Assembly (NCBI GenBank): GCA_024277375.1
Contig: JAJRVD010000085.1
Span: 1-32,384 of the forward strand
Length of the DNA: 32,384 nt
Direction: 5' to 3'
Source of the DNA: Candidatus Omnitrophota bacterium
GTDB taxonomy: Bacteria > Omnitrophota > Gorgyraeia > Tantalellales > Tantalellaceae
How positions within the stretch are numbered: position 1 is the first letter of the stretch; each line of letters begins with the position of its first letter. Position numbers and translations under genes: made by a program. Shown piece by piece: positions 1 through 8,900 of the stretch. The notes beneath the pieces were generated by a model, which made no database searches, had not been told where the DNA came from, and worked only from the letters and a program-made list of their open reading frames with translations.

Positions 1-119
1 ATGTGACAATAGACGTAGAACTCATAACACCGGTAGCGATCGAGAAAGAACTCAGGTTCGCTATAAGAGAAGGCGGCCGTACGGTAGGTGCCGGTGTAGT
101 TTCGGAAATAATAGAATAA
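1..119 (+). CDS. tuf: Elongation factor Tu, C-terminal end (partial)
   Basis: Only the last 38 complete codons are present (first full codon at position 3, TAA at 117-119). The visible end, containing [18 protein letters not shown] followed by SEIIE, is the characteristic C-terminus of domain 3 of EF-Tu, the GTPase that delivers aminoacyl-tRNA to the ribosome. The rest lies left of the window. The stop is 10 bp before rpsJ, the usual tuf-rpsJ junction of bacterial str/S10 superoperons, so transcription probably enters the window from upstream. Identification is by recognition of the conserved tail. Confidence 0.95.
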   Translation, partial: VTIDVELITPVAIEKELRFAIREGGRTVGAGVVSEIIE

Positions 120-129
120 CGAGGATAAA

Positions 130-450
130 ATGGCTAAAAAAACAAAACAGGCTCAAAAAATCAGGTTGCGATTAAAATCATTTGATCATAATATTCTGGA
201 TGTGTCGATGGCAGAGATAGTTGAAACTGTCAAAAAGACAGGAGCGGTGTTAGTGGGACCGGTGCCGCTACCGACAAAGCGTGAGATCTTTACTGTTTTG
301 AGGTCACCGCATGTTGACAAAAAATCCAGAGAGCAGTTTGAGCTTAAGACACACAAGCGCTTGCTTGATATTCTGGATCCTACGGCAAAGACCATAGACG
401 CGTTGCGGAAACTGGATTTGCCCGCGGGTGTGGATGTTGAAATTAAATAA
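130..450 (+). CDS. rpsJ: 30S ribosomal protein S10
   Basis: This 106-residue protein has the S10/NusE fold signatures: [15 protein letters not shown] near the N-terminus, [29 protein letters not shown] in the middle (given here only as the PLPT and [13 protein letters not shown] blocks), and a [13 protein letters not shown] end. The length is normal for the family. S10 assembles into the 30S head and also acts as NusE in transcription antitermination. The ATG is preceded by GAGG (121-124) at good spacing. It is the first gene of the S10 part of the superoperon, 10 bp after tuf. Confidence 0.98.
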   Translation: MAKKTKQAQKIRLRLKSFDHNILDVSMAEIVETVKKTGAVLVGPVPLPTKREIFTVLRSPHVDKKSREQFELKTHKRLLDILDPTAKTIDALRKLDLPAGVDVEIK

Positions 451-490
451 TTGAAGAGTGGCCAGTGGTCCACTACTCGAATATACGGGT

Positions 491-518
491 CACGAGACAC
501 GAGGCACGAGACACGGAG
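491..518 (+). repeat. Four tandem 7-mers of consensus CACGAGR upstream of rplC
   Basis: Four adjacent heptamers read CACGAGA, CACGAGG, CACGAGA and CACGGAG. They sit in the 74-bp gap between rpsJ and rplC. The last unit contains the GGAG that serves as the rplC ribosome binding site. A related array in the opposite orientation lies at 12485-12512. The function is unknown. Confidence 0.75.
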
Positions 519-524
519 AAGAAA

Positions 525-1310
525 ATGGTACCAGGAATACTAGGAAAAAAATTAGGAATGACTCAGATCTTCGACGGTGAAGGAAAAAAGACGCCTATAA
601 CGCTTTTAGAGGTGGGCCCCTGTACGGTTCAGGCTGTAAGGACAGAAGCGAAAGACGGATATTGTGCTGTGCAGCTTGGATATGACGACACTAAAGAGAA
701 AAGAGTGAAGAAACCACAGCGTGCGTATCTGAAGGCAAAAAGTCTGCCGGCTAAAAAGATGGTTAGGGAGATCAGGTGCACTGAGGATCCGGGTGTGGAA
801 ATCGGTTCAGAGATAACGAACTCAATGATCCAGGTAGGTGATTATCTGGATATAACGGGTGTGTCTAAGGGTAAAGGTTTTCAGGGCGGGGTAAAAAGGC
901 ACGGTTGGGCTGGCGGTAATGCCAGCCATGGCGGGAAGTCAACACTTCGCGCGCCGGGTTCGATAGGTCAAAGTTCATATCCTTCTCGTGTTTTCAAGGG
1001 AATGGGTATGCCAGGACACATGGGTAACCAGAAGGTTACGACTCAGAACATTGAAGTAATTGACGTTGATCTTGAGAACCATACGGTAGCTGTAAAGGGT
1101 TCGGTTCCCGGGAGCAAGGGCACATATTTGATGATCCGTTACGCGCTGAAGAAACCACTCGCCGAGCGTGTTGCAATTGAAGAGCCGGAAGTTGAAAAAG
1201 ATTTAGCGCCGGAAGAGGCAGCAGAGCGGAAAGAAGAAGCGGTCGCACCAGTAGAAGCAATAGAAAAGGTTGAGGAAGTTGATGTGTCGGCTGAAGAGAA
1301 AGATAAATAA
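525..1310 (+). CDS. rplC: 50S ribosomal protein L3 with acidic C-terminal extension
   Basis: L3 is recognised from [13 protein letters not shown] at the N-terminus, [17 protein letters not shown] around residues 112-128 and [13 protein letters not shown] around 163-175. It binds 23S rRNA near the peptidyl-transferase centre. An upstream in-frame ATG at 465 would add 20 residues unlike L3, so the ATG at 525 is chosen. It has GGAG at 515-518 and gives 261 residues. The core ends near residue 215. The remaining ~45 residues are rich in Glu, Ala, Val and Lys and look disordered, whereas most L3 proteins are about 205-215 residues. The tail is the only unusual part. Confidence 0.97.
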   Translation: MVPGILGKKLGMTQIFDGEGKKTPITLLEVGPCTVQAVRTEAKDGYCAVQLGYDDTKEKRVKKPQRAYLKAKSLPAKKMVREIRCTEDPGVEIGSEITNSMIQVGDYLDITGVSKGKGFQGGVKRHGWAGGNASHGGKSTLRAPGSIGQSSYPSRVFKGMGMPGHMGNQKVTTQNIEVIDVDLENHTVAVKGSVPGSKGTYLMIRYALKKPLAERVAIEEPEVEKDLAPEEAAERKEEAVAPVEAIEKVEEVDVSAEEKDK

Positions 1311-1324
1311 GGAAAATATCAGAG

Positions 1325-1975
1325 ATGAAAAAGAAAAAGAAGGAACAAATAAACACAAAATTGCCGGTTTACGATCTTGAGGGTAAGGTTGTTGACAATG
1401 TACAGCTGAATGAGGACCTTTTCGACGGCCGTGTTAACAAAGTGCTACTGTATGAGGCTAAAAAAATGTACGAAGCCAATATGCGTAAGGGTACGGCCTC
1501 GACCAAGACAAGAGCCGAGGTTTCCGGAGGCGGAGCAAAGCCATGGAGGCAGAAAGGGACTGGGCGTGCTCGTGTTGGGTCATCAAGGAATCCGATATGG
1601 AGACATGGTGGCGTTGTGTTTGGGCCGAAACCGCGAGATTACAGCTATAGCATGCCCAAGAAGGCCGTAAGAGGAGCTCTTTTGTCCGGGCTTAATGCCC
1701 GACTGAGAGAAGACGCGATAAAAGCTGTAGTGAAACTGGAAGTTAAAGAGCCGAAAACGAAAGAATTTGTTTCTATCGTTGATAATCTTAAGCTCCAGGG
1801 TAAGATACTTGTGATCGTTGAAGCTATGACTGACCAAATTAAGCGTTCTTCTCGGAACCTTAAGAAGGTGAGCTTAAAAGAAAGCTGTAATATTAATGCT
1901 AGAGACGTTTTGTTAAATGAAACGCTGGTCATTGAAAAGGGAGCGTTAGTTAAATTGGCAGAGAGGTTAAAATGA
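1325..1975 (+). CDS. rplD: 50S ribosomal protein L4
   Basis: This 216-residue L4 shows the conserved GTASTKTRAEVSGGGAKPW and QKGTGRARVGSSRNP stretch of the extended loop that reaches into the exit tunnel, followed by the globular Rossmann-like domain. L4 contacts 23S rRNA and in some bacteria represses its own operon. The N-terminus begins with a run of lysines (MKKKKKEQ) before the usual LPVYDLEG start of the family. A downstream TTG within that block lacks a well-spaced ribosome binding site, so the ATG at 1325 is kept. The 3' end overlaps rplW by 4 bp (ATGA), suggesting translational coupling. Confidence 0.97.
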   Translation: MKKKKKEQINTKLPVYDLEGKVVDNVQLNEDLFDGRVNKVLLYEAKKMYEANMRKGTASTKTRAEVSGGGAKPWRQKGTGRARVGSSRNPIWRHGGVVFGPKPRDYSYSMPKKAVRGALLSGLNARLREDAIKAVVKLEVKEPKTKEFVSIVDNLKLQGKILVIVEAMTDQIKRSSRNLKKVSLKESCNINARDVLLNETLVIEKGALVKLAERLK

Positions 1976-2250
1976 GAACTTCGTATGATGTTATAGAGAG
2001 ATTGGTGCGCACCGAAAAAGGTTCGGAAATGTTAACTCAAAATAAATATGTCTTTAGGGTTGATAGAAGGGCTAACAAGATCGAAGTTAAGAATGCGGTA
2101 GAAGATCTTTACAAAGTCGCGGTGGATGCCGTTCACATAATGGTCGTGAAAGGCAAAAAACGCCGTGTTCGTTATAGGGAAGGGATGACCGCTTCCTGGA
2201 AGAAAGCGATTGTTACTTTGAAACCAGACAATAGAATAGAGGTTACTTAA
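1972..2250 (+). CDS. rplW: 50S ribosomal protein L23
   Basis: This 92-residue protein matches L23 in length and layout. It has an N-terminal [14 protein letters not shown] segment, the [21 protein letters not shown] block, and the basic [12 protein letters not shown] loop, ending in a beta strand. L23 sits at the polypeptide exit and docks trigger factor and SRP. The start overlaps the rplD stop (ATGA), and the stop is one base before the rplB ATG, so translation is probably coupled on both sides. Confidence 0.97.
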   Translation: MRTSYDVIERLVRTEKGSEMLTQNKYVFRVDRRANKIEVKNAVEDLYKVAVDAVHIMVVKGKKRRVRYREGMTASWKKAIVTLKPDNRIEVT

Positions 2251-2251
2251 A

Positions 2252-3082
2252 ATGGCTATACGAAAATACAAACCAAGAACGCCCGGGACTCGTCACGCGA
2301 GTGTTTCACAGTTTGACGAGATAACCAAGAGCAAGCCCGAAAAATCACTTACGAGAGCGCTTCATAAAACGGGCGGACGTAACAATAGGGGACGCAAAAC
2401 GGTGAGTTCGAAAGGTGGCGGGCATAAAAGGCGTTATCGTTTGATCGATTTTAAATATGAGAAGAAAGGTGCCGCCGGTATTGTCGAGGCTATTGAATAT
2501 GATCCGAACAGGTCCGCGCGTATCGCTCTTATTCAGTATGAAGACGGGGATAAAAGGTATTCAATCGCGTCAGTCGGGCTGAAACCCGGCACAGGTATCC
2601 AATGCGGTCCCGACGCTAAGATAGAGGCGGGCAATTCAATGCCGCTAAAAAATATACCCCTTGGGTCCGAGGTGTTTTGTGTGGAATTGGATCCGGGGCG
2701 TGGCGCGAAGATAGCGAGGTCTGCCGGTAACAGCGCGTCTTTAGACGCGAAGGATGGTAAAAACATACATTTAAGAATGCCCAGTGGGGAGGTACGCCTT
2801 GTATGTGAGGATTGTTATGCCACAATCGGGAAAGTGGGAAATATAGATCATGAAAACATCTCATTAGGCAAGGCTGGCAAATCACGCCATTTAGGACGAA
2901 GGCCTCATTCACGAGGTGTAGCTAAAAACCCTGTCGATCACCCGATGGGCGGTGGAGAAGGTAAGTCTTCCGGAGGAAGACACCCCACCACTCCATGGGG
3001 CAAAATAACGAAGGGATTGAAAACCAGAAAGAAAAATAAGGCGTCTAGCAAAAAGATAATTAAAGGACGCAAGAGTAAATAA
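2252..3082 (+). CDS. rplB: 50S ribosomal protein L2
   Basis: L2 is recognised from [20 protein letters not shown] near the N-terminus, the [21 protein letters not shown] block, and the C-terminal [20 protein letters not shown] segment. The first His of that segment matches the catalytically important His229 region of E. coli L2. The protein is 276 residues, normal for the family, and ends in a strongly basic tail. L2 bridges the subunits and supports peptidyl-transferase activity. It starts 1 bp after rplW. Confidence 0.98.
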   Translation: MAIRKYKPRTPGTRHASVSQFDEITKSKPEKSLTRALHKTGGRNNRGRKTVSSKGGGHKRRYRLIDFKYEKKGAAGIVEAIEYDPNRSARIALIQYEDGDKRYSIASVGLKPGTGIQCGPDAKIEAGNSMPLKNIPLGSEVFCVELDPGRGAKIARSAGNSASLDAKDGKNIHLRMPSGEVRLVCEDCYATIGKVGNIDHENISLGKAGKSRHLGRRPHSRGVAKNPVDHPMGGGEGKSSGGRHPTTPWGKITKGLKTRKKNKASSKKIIKGRKSK

Positions 3083-3105
3083 GCGGAAAAAAAGAGGAGA
3101 AGCAT

Positions 3106-3390
3106 ATGTCGAGGTCGATCAAAAAAGGACCTTTTGTTGATGAAAGCCTGATGAAGAAGATAGATCGGATACAACAAAGCGGAAGTAAAAAGCCGATCAA
3201 AACATGGTCAAGAAGATCGGTAGTGTTGCCGGATTTTGTTGGGCTTACAATATCGGTGCATAACGGCAAAAAGTTCTTTCCACTATTCATAACAGAGAAT
3301 ATGGTTGGACATAAGCTAGGCGAATTCGCGCCGACTCGTACTTTTAGAGGGCACGGAGCGGCAACTAAGCAAACATCAGAAAAGACGTAA
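3106..3390 (+). CDS. rpsS: 30S ribosomal protein S19
   Basis: This 94-residue S19 begins [18 protein letters not shown]. It carries the [23 protein letters not shown] block and the [16 protein letters not shown]-terminus typical of the family. S19 pairs with S13 in the head of the small subunit. The ATG follows a purine-rich GAGGAGAAGC ribosome binding region. Spacing to rplB is 23 bp and to rplV 19 bp. Confidence 0.98.
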   Translation: MSRSIKKGPFVDESLMKKIDRIQQSGSKKPIKTWSRRSVVLPDFVGLTISVHNGKKFFPLFITENMVGHKLGEFAPTRTFRGHGAATKQTSEKT

Positions 3391-3409
3391 TAAACTGGAG
3401 GAGAGCAAA

Positions 3410-3793
3410 ATGCTTGCGAAAGCAGAAGTAAAATACATAAGATTATCGGCGAGAAAAACAAGATTGGTTATCGATCTGATCAAGGGAAAAACAGTTGAAG
3501 AAGCAAATTTCATTCTTGATAGCGTCAACAAAGGAGCATGTCAGCCGTTAAAAAAGATTTTGGGGTCAGCTTTTGCGAACTTAAATCAGAATGGGCAGGA
3601 CCAAATGCTTTCAAAAGATGTAATCATTTCGAAGATAAAGGCGGATGGTGGTCCGACACTTGAGAGGTATCGCGCCGCTACCATGGGAAGGGCGACCCCT
3701 ATCAGGCACAGGACAGCACATTTATACGTCGAGTTAGATAAAGCCGTTGAAAAAATTTCGAAAAAACGAAAGAATAAAAGCAGGAGTAAATAA
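3410..3793 (+). CDS. rplV: 50S ribosomal protein L22
   Basis: L22 (127 residues) shows KYIRLSARKTRLVIDLIKGK at the N-terminus, and the tail of the tunnel hairpin as LERYRAATMGRATPIRHR, followed by HLYVEL. L22 binds 23S rRNA and lines the exit tunnel, where macrolide-resistance changes occur in other species. A lysine/arginine-rich C-terminal extension follows VELDKAVEK. GGAGG lies upstream of the ATG, and the stop is 1 bp before the rpsC ATG. Confidence 0.97.
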   Translation: MLAKAEVKYIRLSARKTRLVIDLIKGKTVEEANFILDSVNKGACQPLKKILGSAFANLNQNGQDQMLSKDVIISKIKADGGPTLERYRAATMGRATPIRHRTAHLYVELDKAVEKISKKRKNKSRSK

Positions 3794-3794
3794 T

Positions 3795-4484
3795 ATGGGA
3801 CAAAAAGTTCATCCAGTTAGTTTTCGTATGGGAGTTATACGGGGATGGAATAGCTGTTGGTATGCTACAAAAGAAGAATTCCCGATAAGAGTACTTCAGG
3901 ATGCCAAGATCAGGAAGTGGATAGAAAAAAACATGTCTATGGCATCGGTGTCAAGCGTTAAGATCGAAAGAGATACTAAGCGCATCAGGGTCATAATCCA
4001 TTCGGGCCGCCCCGGGGTGATAATAGGGCGAAGAGGAGCTCAGATAGAGGAGTTAAAGGAACATATTCAAAATATTGTAGGTGAAGAGTGTAAATTGTTC
4101 ATTGACGTCAAGGAAGTACGTAATACGGCGATGGATGCCAGGATTGTTGCTGATGGGATAGCGTTTCAGCTGCTCAAAAGGATCAATTTTCGTCGTGCGA
4201 TAAAAAAAGCTATTCAAAGTTTAAAAGAAGCCGGTGGAGAAGGGATTAAAGTAAGGTGTGCCGGTCGTTTAGGTGGCGCCGAAATAGCGCGTGCTGAATC
4301 ATATAAATGGGGGAAAATACCCCTTCAGACCATTCGTGCTGATATTGATTATGGGTTTACGGAGGCAAGGACCCCATATGGCATTATCGGCATAAAAGTT
4401 TGGATATATAAAGGTGAAAAGTACAATAAGGGTACGATCGACAGAAGTTCATCAGAAGAAGTAAAAGAAAAAACCAAGGAGTAA
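3795..4484 (+). CDS. rpsC: 30S ribosomal protein S3
   Basis: S3 of 229 residues starts [18 protein letters not shown]. Its KH RNA-binding domain has the GRRG (GxxG) loop at residues 78-81, and the C-terminal domain includes GGAEIARAE and [13 protein letters not shown]. It helps form the mRNA entry channel. A longer frame beginning at 3747 inside rplV gives a non-S3 lysine-rich prefix. The ATG at 3795 is chosen because AGGAG (3782-3786) precedes it and the MGQKVHP start is invariant in the family. Confidence 0.98.
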   Translation: MGQKVHPVSFRMGVIRGWNSCWYATKEEFPIRVLQDAKIRKWIEKNMSMASVSSVKIERDTKRIRVIIHSGRPGVIIGRRGAQIEELKEHIQNIVGEECKLFIDVKEVRNTAMDARIVADGIAFQLLKRINFRRAIKKAIQSLKEAGGEGIKVRCAGRLGGAEIARAESYKWGKIPLQTIRADIDYGFTEARTPYGIIGIKVWIYKGEKYNKGTIDRSSSEEVKEKTKE

Positions 4485-4491
4485 GATAGCC

Positions 4492-4905
4492 ATGGCGTTG
4501 ATGCCGAAGAGAGTAAAATTCAGGAAACAGCAGAGAGGAAGACGTAAGGGCAAAAGCTCATCCTCTAATACTTTGAATTTTGGAGAATTTGGATTAAAAG
4601 CTCTGGAAACCGCATGGATCACTGACAAGCAGATCGAAGCGGCCAGGGTTGCTGTTATGAGAGAAACCGGAAGAGCGGGAAAATTATGGATACGAATGTT
4701 CCCAGATAAGCCCGTTACTAAACAGGCGGCGGAAACGCGTATGGGTAAAGGAAAAGGATCTCCGGCCGGTTGGGTGGCTGTCGTGAAGAAGGGTAGGATA
4801 ATGTTCGAGATAGAAGGCGTGCCTCAGGATATGGCGCGGGAAGCTTTCAGGTTGTCTGCCTACAAATTTGCGATAAAGACCAAATTTGTATCAAGAGGAG
4901 GATAG
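4492..4905 (+). CDS. rplP: 50S ribosomal protein L16
   Basis: This 137-residue protein contains [18 protein letters not shown] at the start, [10 protein letters not shown], and the [22 protein letters not shown] segment that organises the A-site tRNA region in L16. The length is normal. The ATG used adds MAL before the common MPKRVK start, and AAGGAG lies about 8 bp upstream. It ends 2 bp before the TTG start of rpmC. Confidence 0.98.
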   Translation: MALMPKRVKFRKQQRGRRKGKSSSSNTLNFGEFGLKALETAWITDKQIEAARVAVMRETGRAGKLWIRMFPDKPVTKQAAETRMGKGKGSPAGWVAVVKKGRIMFEIEGVPQDMAREAFRLSAYKFAIKTKFVSRGG

Positions 4906-4907
4906 TT

Positions 4908-5102
4908 TTGAAACCGAGTGAAATAAGGAATATGACAGAAGTGGAAATTGAGCAAACAGTACTTTCTTTGAAAGAAAAGTTGTTTGGGATCAGAAGTGAG
5001 AATGTAACCGATCGCATTGAAAGGCCGCATAGAGTAAGGCAGATGAAACGCGATATAGCCAAGTGCTATACCATCTTAAAGGAGAAAGAAAGTGAAAGAT
5101 AG
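4908..5102 (+). CDS. rpmC: 50S ribosomal protein L29 (TTG start)
   Basis: A 64-residue L29 beginning KPSEIRNMTEVEIEQ after the initiator. It forms the two-helix hairpin expected of the family and carries a basic RPHRVRQMKRDIAKC region. L29 sits beside L23 at the exit port. The start codon is TTG at 4908, supported by a strong GAGGAGG at 4895-4901 with a 6-nt gap. Its last 11 bp overlap the GTG start of rpsQ. Confidence 0.96.
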   Translation: MKPSEIRNMTEVEIEQTVLSLKEKLFGIRSENVTDRIERPHRVRQMKRDIAKCYTILKEKESER

Positions 5103-5358
5103 TAAACCGAATAAGAAGATCGTGATTGGTACGGTTGTAAGCGATAGGATGGATAAGACCGTTACAATCCAGTGGGAAGTCCGTAAAAGGCACCCCATAT
5201 ATAAGAAATTCGTAAAACAGCATACGAAATTAAAAGCTCATGATGAAAAGAATGAAGCCGGTCTCGGTGATCTGGTAAAGATCAAGGAGACACGTCCGAT
5301 ATCTAAGGATAAATGCTGGAGAGTAATTGAAATTTTGGAAAAAGCACAAAGGGGTTAA
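5092..5358 (+). CDS. rpsQ: 30S ribosomal protein S17 (GTG start)
   Basis: S17 (88 residues) with the OB-fold sequence [17 protein letters not shown], then [20 protein letters not shown], and [16 protein letters not shown], all diagnostic for the family. It is a primary 16S rRNA binding protein. The GTG at 5092 lies inside the end of rpmC, with GGAG at 5081-5084. The 11-bp overlap suggests that ribosomes finishing L29 re-initiate here. Confidence 0.97.
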   Translation: MKDSKPNKKIVIGTVVSDRMDKTVTIQWEVRKRHPIYKKFVKQHTKLKAHDEKNEAGLGDLVKIKETRPISKDKCWRVIEILEKAQRG

Positions 5359-5363
5359 CAGCC

Positions 5364-5732
5364 ATGTTGATAATGGGAAGCATATTAGATGTAGCCGATA
5401 ATACCGGAGCGAAAAAAGCCTCTATGATAGGGGTTATAGGACGCTCAGGCAAACGTGTAGCAGCAGTGGGAGATATTATAACCTGCAACATTAAGGAATC
5501 CGCTCCGACAGCCGATGTGAAAAAGGGTGAAGTGGTAAAGGGTGTTATTGTGCGAACAGCTTATCCTATACTTAGGAAAGACGGCACCGTTTTGAAATTC
5601 GACCACAATGCCGTGGTTATTATCGATAAGGATGGCAACCCGCGAGGCACACGTGTATTCGGGCCGGTGGCTCGTGAGCTGCGCGGAAAAAAATTCATGA
5701 AAATTATATCGCTTGCGCCAGAGGTTCTGTAA
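5364..5732 (+). CDS. rplN: 50S ribosomal protein L14
   Basis: L14 of exactly the usual 122 residues, with [40 protein letters not shown], and the [17 protein letters not shown]-terminal signature. It forms bridge B8 between subunits and, in other bacteria, is the binding site of the silencing factor RsfS. The ATG is 5 bp after the rpsQ stop. Confidence 0.98.
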   Translation: MLIMGSILDVADNTGAKKASMIGVIGRSGKRVAAVGDIITCNIKESAPTADVKKGEVVKGVIVRTAYPILRKDGTVLKFDHNAVVIIDKDGNPRGTRVFGPVARELRGKKFMKIISLAPEVL

Positions 5733-5745
5733 GGAGGAGAAATAA

Positions 5746-6057
5746 ATGTTTCACGTAAAGAAAAATGATACGGTAAAAATACTTGCCGGTAAAGATAAGG
5801 GAAAAAGCGGAAAAGTTTTAAAGATATATCCTGACAGGAACAGAGTAATCGTGCAGGGAGTGAACTTCGTGACTAAGCATGCCAGGAAAAGAAAACAGGA
5901 AGAGCAGGGCGGTATTATACAGAGAGAGGCGACTGTGGATATTTCTAATTTGGCGGTTGTCTGTAAAGGCTGCGCGCAGGCTGCGCGTATAGGGATCGAT
6001 GTATTGAAAGATGGTTCGAGGGTGCGTTACTGCAAGAAATGTAAAGAGGTATTGTAA
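5746..6057 (+). CDS. rplX: 50S ribosomal protein L24
   Basis: L24 (103 residues) has the KOW motif region HVKKNDTVKILAGKDKGKSG near the N-terminus. GVNFVTKHARKRKQ follows, then a C-terminal four-cysteine arrangement (Cys73, Cys76, Cys96, Cys99) like that of L24 proteins with a zinc-ribbon tail. L24 starts 50S assembly. AAGGAGGAG lies just upstream of the ATG. Confidence 0.97.
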   Translation: MFHVKKNDTVKILAGKDKGKSGKVLKIYPDRNRVIVQGVNFVTKHARKRKQEEQGGIIQREATVDISNLAVVCKGCAQAARIGIDVLKDGSRVRYCKKCKEVL

Positions 6058-6081
6058 AGATATTCAAGGAGAAAGATCAGT

Positions 6082-6624
6082 ATGGCAGGACTTAGAGATG
6101 AATATATGAAGAACGTTATGCCGAGCTTGATGGAAAAGTTCGGATACAAGAATGAAATGGAAGTTCCCGTTTTGCAGAAAGTCGTGGTTAACGTTGGAAT
6201 GGGTGAAATGGCGCATCAGAAAGATCTCATTGATCCGATCAGGGAAGAGCTGGCTACAATTACGGGACAGCGTCCCGTATTAACGAAGTCCAGAAAATCC
6301 ATTTCAAACTTTAAGATCAGAGATGGTGCTCCTGTGGGTTACAAAGTGACGTTGCGCAGAGAAAAAATGTATGAGTTCGTAGACAGGCTTATAAATTTTG
6401 TGATACCCCGTATTCGCGATTTCAGGGGGGTCTCCAGTACCGCTTTTGATCAGAATGGTAACTATACGCTGGGGATAAAGGAACAGACGATATTTCCGGA
6501 ATTGGAATTAGACAAGGTCCCGGTGACGCATGGGATGGACATTTGTTTTGTGACAACAGCAAAAACCAAAGCAGAAGCATTCGGGTTGTTAGAGGGTTTT
6601 GGCATGCCGTTCGCTAAGAAATAA
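6082..6624 (+). CDS. rplE: 50S ribosomal protein L5
   Basis: L5 is 180 residues, as is typical. Diagnostic segments are [50 protein letters not shown], and the [20 protein letters not shown] block. It binds 5S rRNA and P-site tRNA in the central protuberance. AAGGAG precedes the ATG. Confidence 0.98.
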   Translation: MAGLRDEYMKNVMPSLMEKFGYKNEMEVPVLQKVVVNVGMGEMAHQKDLIDPIREELATITGQRPVLTKSRKSISNFKIRDGAPVGYKVTLRREKMYEFVDRLINFVIPRIRDFRGVSSTAFDQNGNYTLGIKEQTIFPELELDKVPVTHGMDICFVTTAKTKAEAFGLLEGFGMPFAKK

Positions 6625-6635
6625 AAGAGGAAAAC

Positions 6636-6821
6636 ATGGCAAAAAAAGCACTTATTGAAAAGTCGAAAAGAGAACCGAAGTTCAGCACGAGAGTTATCAC
6701 CAGGTGCCAGATCTGCGGCAGAAAAAAAGGGTACATGAAGCGGTTCAAATTGTGCCGTATATGTTTCAGAGAAATGGCATCTCGCGGAGATATCCCGGGT
6801 ATGAGGAAAGCAAGCTGGTAG
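6636..6821 (+). CDS. rpsN: 30S ribosomal protein S14, zinc-binding (type Z)
   Basis: This short 61-residue form of S14 has four cysteines at positions 24, 27, 40 and 43 in two CxxC pairs. The C-terminal [19 protein letters not shown] is invariant in type-Z S14. Zinc-free S14 paralogs are about 90-100 residues and lack these cysteines. A 6-bp inverted repeat with a 4-nt loop overlaps the stop codon (6813-6828), but it is too weak to call a terminator. Confidence 0.97.
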   Translation: MAKKALIEKSKREPKFSTRVITRCQICGRKKGYMKRFKLCRICFREMASRGDIPGMRKASW

Positions 6822-6852
6822 ACCAGCTGTAAGAAAAACTAGGAGAATGTAA

Positions 6853-7251
6853 ATGAGTGTTACAGATTTGATAGCTGATCAGTTGACGGTGATCAGAAAC
6901 GCGATAATGGCCGGAAAGAAAACGGTTATTATTAAAAGATCGGGAATGTTAGAAGGTATACTGAAAATCGCCGAAAAAGAAGGTTTTGTAGCGAATCATA
7001 AAGTCATTGAGGACAATAAGCAGGGCAGGATCAAGGTTTACTTGAAGTACCTTGAGGATGAGACTCCTGTGATGGAAGCGCTTAAAAGGGTCTCGAAGCC
7101 CGGACGCCGGTATTATGTGCCCACTAAGGACATTAAAAGTGTTATGGGAGGGGTAGGAGTATCTATTCTTTCCACCAGCAAGGGGCTCTTAACGGGTAAA
7201 GAAGCAAAAGAGCAAGGAATAGGCGGAGAGCTTATTTGCCAGATCTGGTAA
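6853..7251 (+). CDS. rpsH: 30S ribosomal protein S8
   Basis: S8 (132 residues) begins with the family pattern DLIADQLTVIRNAIMAGK and ends with the RNA-contacting GVSILSTSKGLLTGKEA and GGELICQIW segments. It nucleates the central domain of 16S rRNA and, in E. coli, represses the spc operon. AGGAG precedes the ATG. Its last bases overlap no real gene, because the following rplF starts at 7266. Confidence 0.98.
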   Translation: MSVTDLIADQLTVIRNAIMAGKKTVIIKRSGMLEGILKIAEKEGFVANHKVIEDNKQGRIKVYLKYLEDETPVMEALKRVSKPGRRYYVPTKDIKSVMGGVGVSILSTSKGLLTGKEAKEQGIGGELICQIW

Positions 7252-7265
7252 AGGAGAAGATAAAG

Positions 7266-7802
7266 ATGTCAAGAGTTGGAAGACGACCAATAAATATTCC
7301 GAACGGAGTAAAGATAGCGATAGAAGGGCGGACGGTAAAGATCGAAGCGAAAGGAAAGACGCTTGAGCATGAGATCCCTTACGATTTTGTTGTCGAGGAA
7401 AAGGATAAAGTCCTTGTAGTAAGCAGACCCTCTGACTCTCGTATCAATAGATCATTGCATGGGACAACAAGAAGTCTTTTGCAGAATATGATAACGGGGC
7501 TTACAACCGGCTTTGAGAAGAAGCTGCGGATCCAGGGTGTAGGATATAAAGCTACTATGAAGGGCAAGACACTTGTGCTTGATATAGGTTTTTCGCATAG
7601 CATAAGTCACACCCCTCCGGAAGAAATAACAATAGAGGCTACGACAGCGACTGAGATATTAGTAAAGGGTATAGACAAGCAGAAAGTCGGTGAAGTCGCG
7701 GCGGAAATAAGAGATTACTATCCTCCTGAGCCGTACAAAGGGAAGGGTATTAGATATGTTGATGAGTATGTCAGACAGAAACAGGGAAAAAGTATAGCAT
7801 AA
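7266..7802 (+). CDS. rplF: 50S ribosomal protein L6
   Basis: L6 of 178 residues with MSRVGRRPINIPNGVKI at the start, LHGTTRSLLQNMITGLTTGF in the first domain, and PPEPYKGKGIRYVDEYVR near the end. It sits near the sarcin-ricin loop. A frame extending back to 7236 inside rpsH adds ten residues not found in L6. The ATG at 7266 has AAGGAG at 7251-7256 and is preferred. Confidence 0.98.
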   Translation: MSRVGRRPINIPNGVKIAIEGRTVKIEAKGKTLEHEIPYDFVVEEKDKVLVVSRPSDSRINRSLHGTTRSLLQNMITGLTTGFEKKLRIQGVGYKATMKGKTLVLDIGFSHSISHTPPEEITIEATTATEILVKGIDKQKVGEVAAEIRDYYPPEPYKGKGIRYVDEYVRQKQGKSIA

Positions 7803-7817
7803 TTAGACGAGGTAAAG

Positions 7818-8180
7818 ATGGATAAGATACAGAGAAGAACGAGAAGGAAAAAATCTATAAGAAAGAAAATCGCCGGTACGACCGAAAGGCCGAGGATGTG
7901 TGTGCACAAGACCAATCGGAATATAAGTGTCCAGGTGATTGATGACGTCGAGGGGAAAACTTTATGCGGCACATCCACACAGTCGTCGGCGTTAAGAGGC
8001 AAGGAGGCAAGCGAGACATATTCTAACGTGAATTCCGCCGAAAAGGTGGGGGAAGCGATAGCTAAAGCAGCCACTGAAAAGGGGATAAAAAAAGTAGTGT
8101 TCGACAGGGCCGGGCATAAGTATCATGGAGTGATCAAGGCTCTTGCTGACGCGGCGAGGAAAAACGGATTAGAGTTTTAA
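7818..8180 (+). CDS. rplR: 50S ribosomal protein L18
   Basis: L18 (120 residues) shows a basic N-terminus, then IAGTTERPRMCVHKTNRNI, VQVIDDVEGKTL, and the C-terminal VVFDRAGHKYHGVIKALADAARKNGLEF block that binds 5S rRNA. Length and order match the family. It starts 15 bp after rplF, with GACGAGG upstream. Confidence 0.98.
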   Translation: MDKIQRRTRRKKSIRKKIAGTTERPRMCVHKTNRNISVQVIDDVEGKTLCGTSTQSSALRGKEASETYSNVNSAEKVGEAIAKAATEKGIKKVVFDRAGHKYHGVIKALADAARKNGLEF

Positions 8181-8192
8181 GGGAGAAAAAGC

Positions 8193-8861
8193 ATGACAAA
8201 CGAAGAAAACAAGAATATGAAAACATCGGAACCGCAGGAAAATAAAGATCCTGTGGAAGAACAGCAGGCGCCAAAAGAGACTCCATCTGCTCCTGAGGTT
8301 GCAGAGGATAAACCTGCAGAGGCTCCAGCTCCAGCTGCTCCTTCGGATAGAGGCGCGGGAAATAGACCTGACAAAAGAAAGAAGAAGCCCTTTCGCGCTC
8401 TCAAGAAAAAGCAGAGAGAAGAAGGGGAGCTTATTGAAAGCGTTATAAGGATAAATCGAGTATCCAAGGTTGTTAAGGGGGGAAAGAACTTCTCCTTTAA
8501 CGCGTTGGTCGTGACCGGAGATGGCAACGGTAAAGTTGGGATGGGGTTTGGCAAATCGAACGAGTTGGTTGAGGCTATTACAAAGGGATCTTCCAAAGCT
8601 AAAAAGACTTTGGTTGACATTAATCTGCAGGGGAATACGATCCCTCATGAGATCATAGGCAGATTTAAGGCCACAAGAGTGCTTCTCAAGCCGGCGGGCC
8701 CGGGTACCGGGGTGATCGCGGGGGGGCCGGTAAGAGCTCTATGTGACGCGGTTGGAATAAAAGATATTCTTACGAAGAGCCTTGGGTCGAGGAATGCTAT
8801 TAACGTAGTAAGAGCGACGATCGATGGTTTTCAGAGATTAAGATTGGAACGAAGGAAGTAA
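8193..8861 (+). CDS. rpsE: 30S ribosomal protein S5 with long N-terminal extension
   Basis: The S5 core begins near residue 78 ([17 protein letters not shown]). It continues through [20 protein letters not shown], then [20 protein letters not shown], with the double-stranded-RNA-binding and S5 C-terminal domains intact. S5 affects decoding accuracy. Ahead of the core lie about 75 residues rich in Glu, Pro, Ala and Lys that look disordered, making 222 residues in total against the usual 165 or so. AGGGAG precedes the ATG. Next comes rplO only 39 bp later, leaving no room for the expected rpmD (L30). Confidence 0.97.
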   Translation: MTNEENKNMKTSEPQENKDPVEEQQAPKETPSAPEVAEDKPAEAPAPAAPSDRGAGNRPDKRKKKPFRALKKKQREEGELIESVIRINRVSKVVKGGKNFSFNALVVTGDGNGKVGMGFGKSNELVEAITKGSSKAKKTLVDINLQGNTIPHEIIGRFKATRVLLKPAGPGTGVIAGGPVRALCDAVGIKDILTKSLGSRNAINVVRATIDGFQRLRLERRK

Positions 8862-8900
8862 GCTCAGGGATAGGTAAGAGCGAAAAAAAAGGATATAGAA

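Noticed and set aside
465-524. Upstream extension of L3 from an ATG at 465
   Set aside because: The added residues are encoded by the heptamer repeat region and match no L3. The ATG at 525 has a proper GGAG and family start.
6813-6828. Small inverted repeat over the rpsN stop codon as a terminator
   Set aside because: The stem is only 6 bp, there is no T-run, and it lies in the middle of an operon whose next gene follows in 31 bp.
8169-8648. Long open frames on the - strand opposite rpsE and other ribosomal genes (also 17322-18032, 3060-3461)
   Set aside because: They lie wholly within well-identified + strand genes, have no family resemblance or ribosome binding sites, and reflect codon bias of the real genes.
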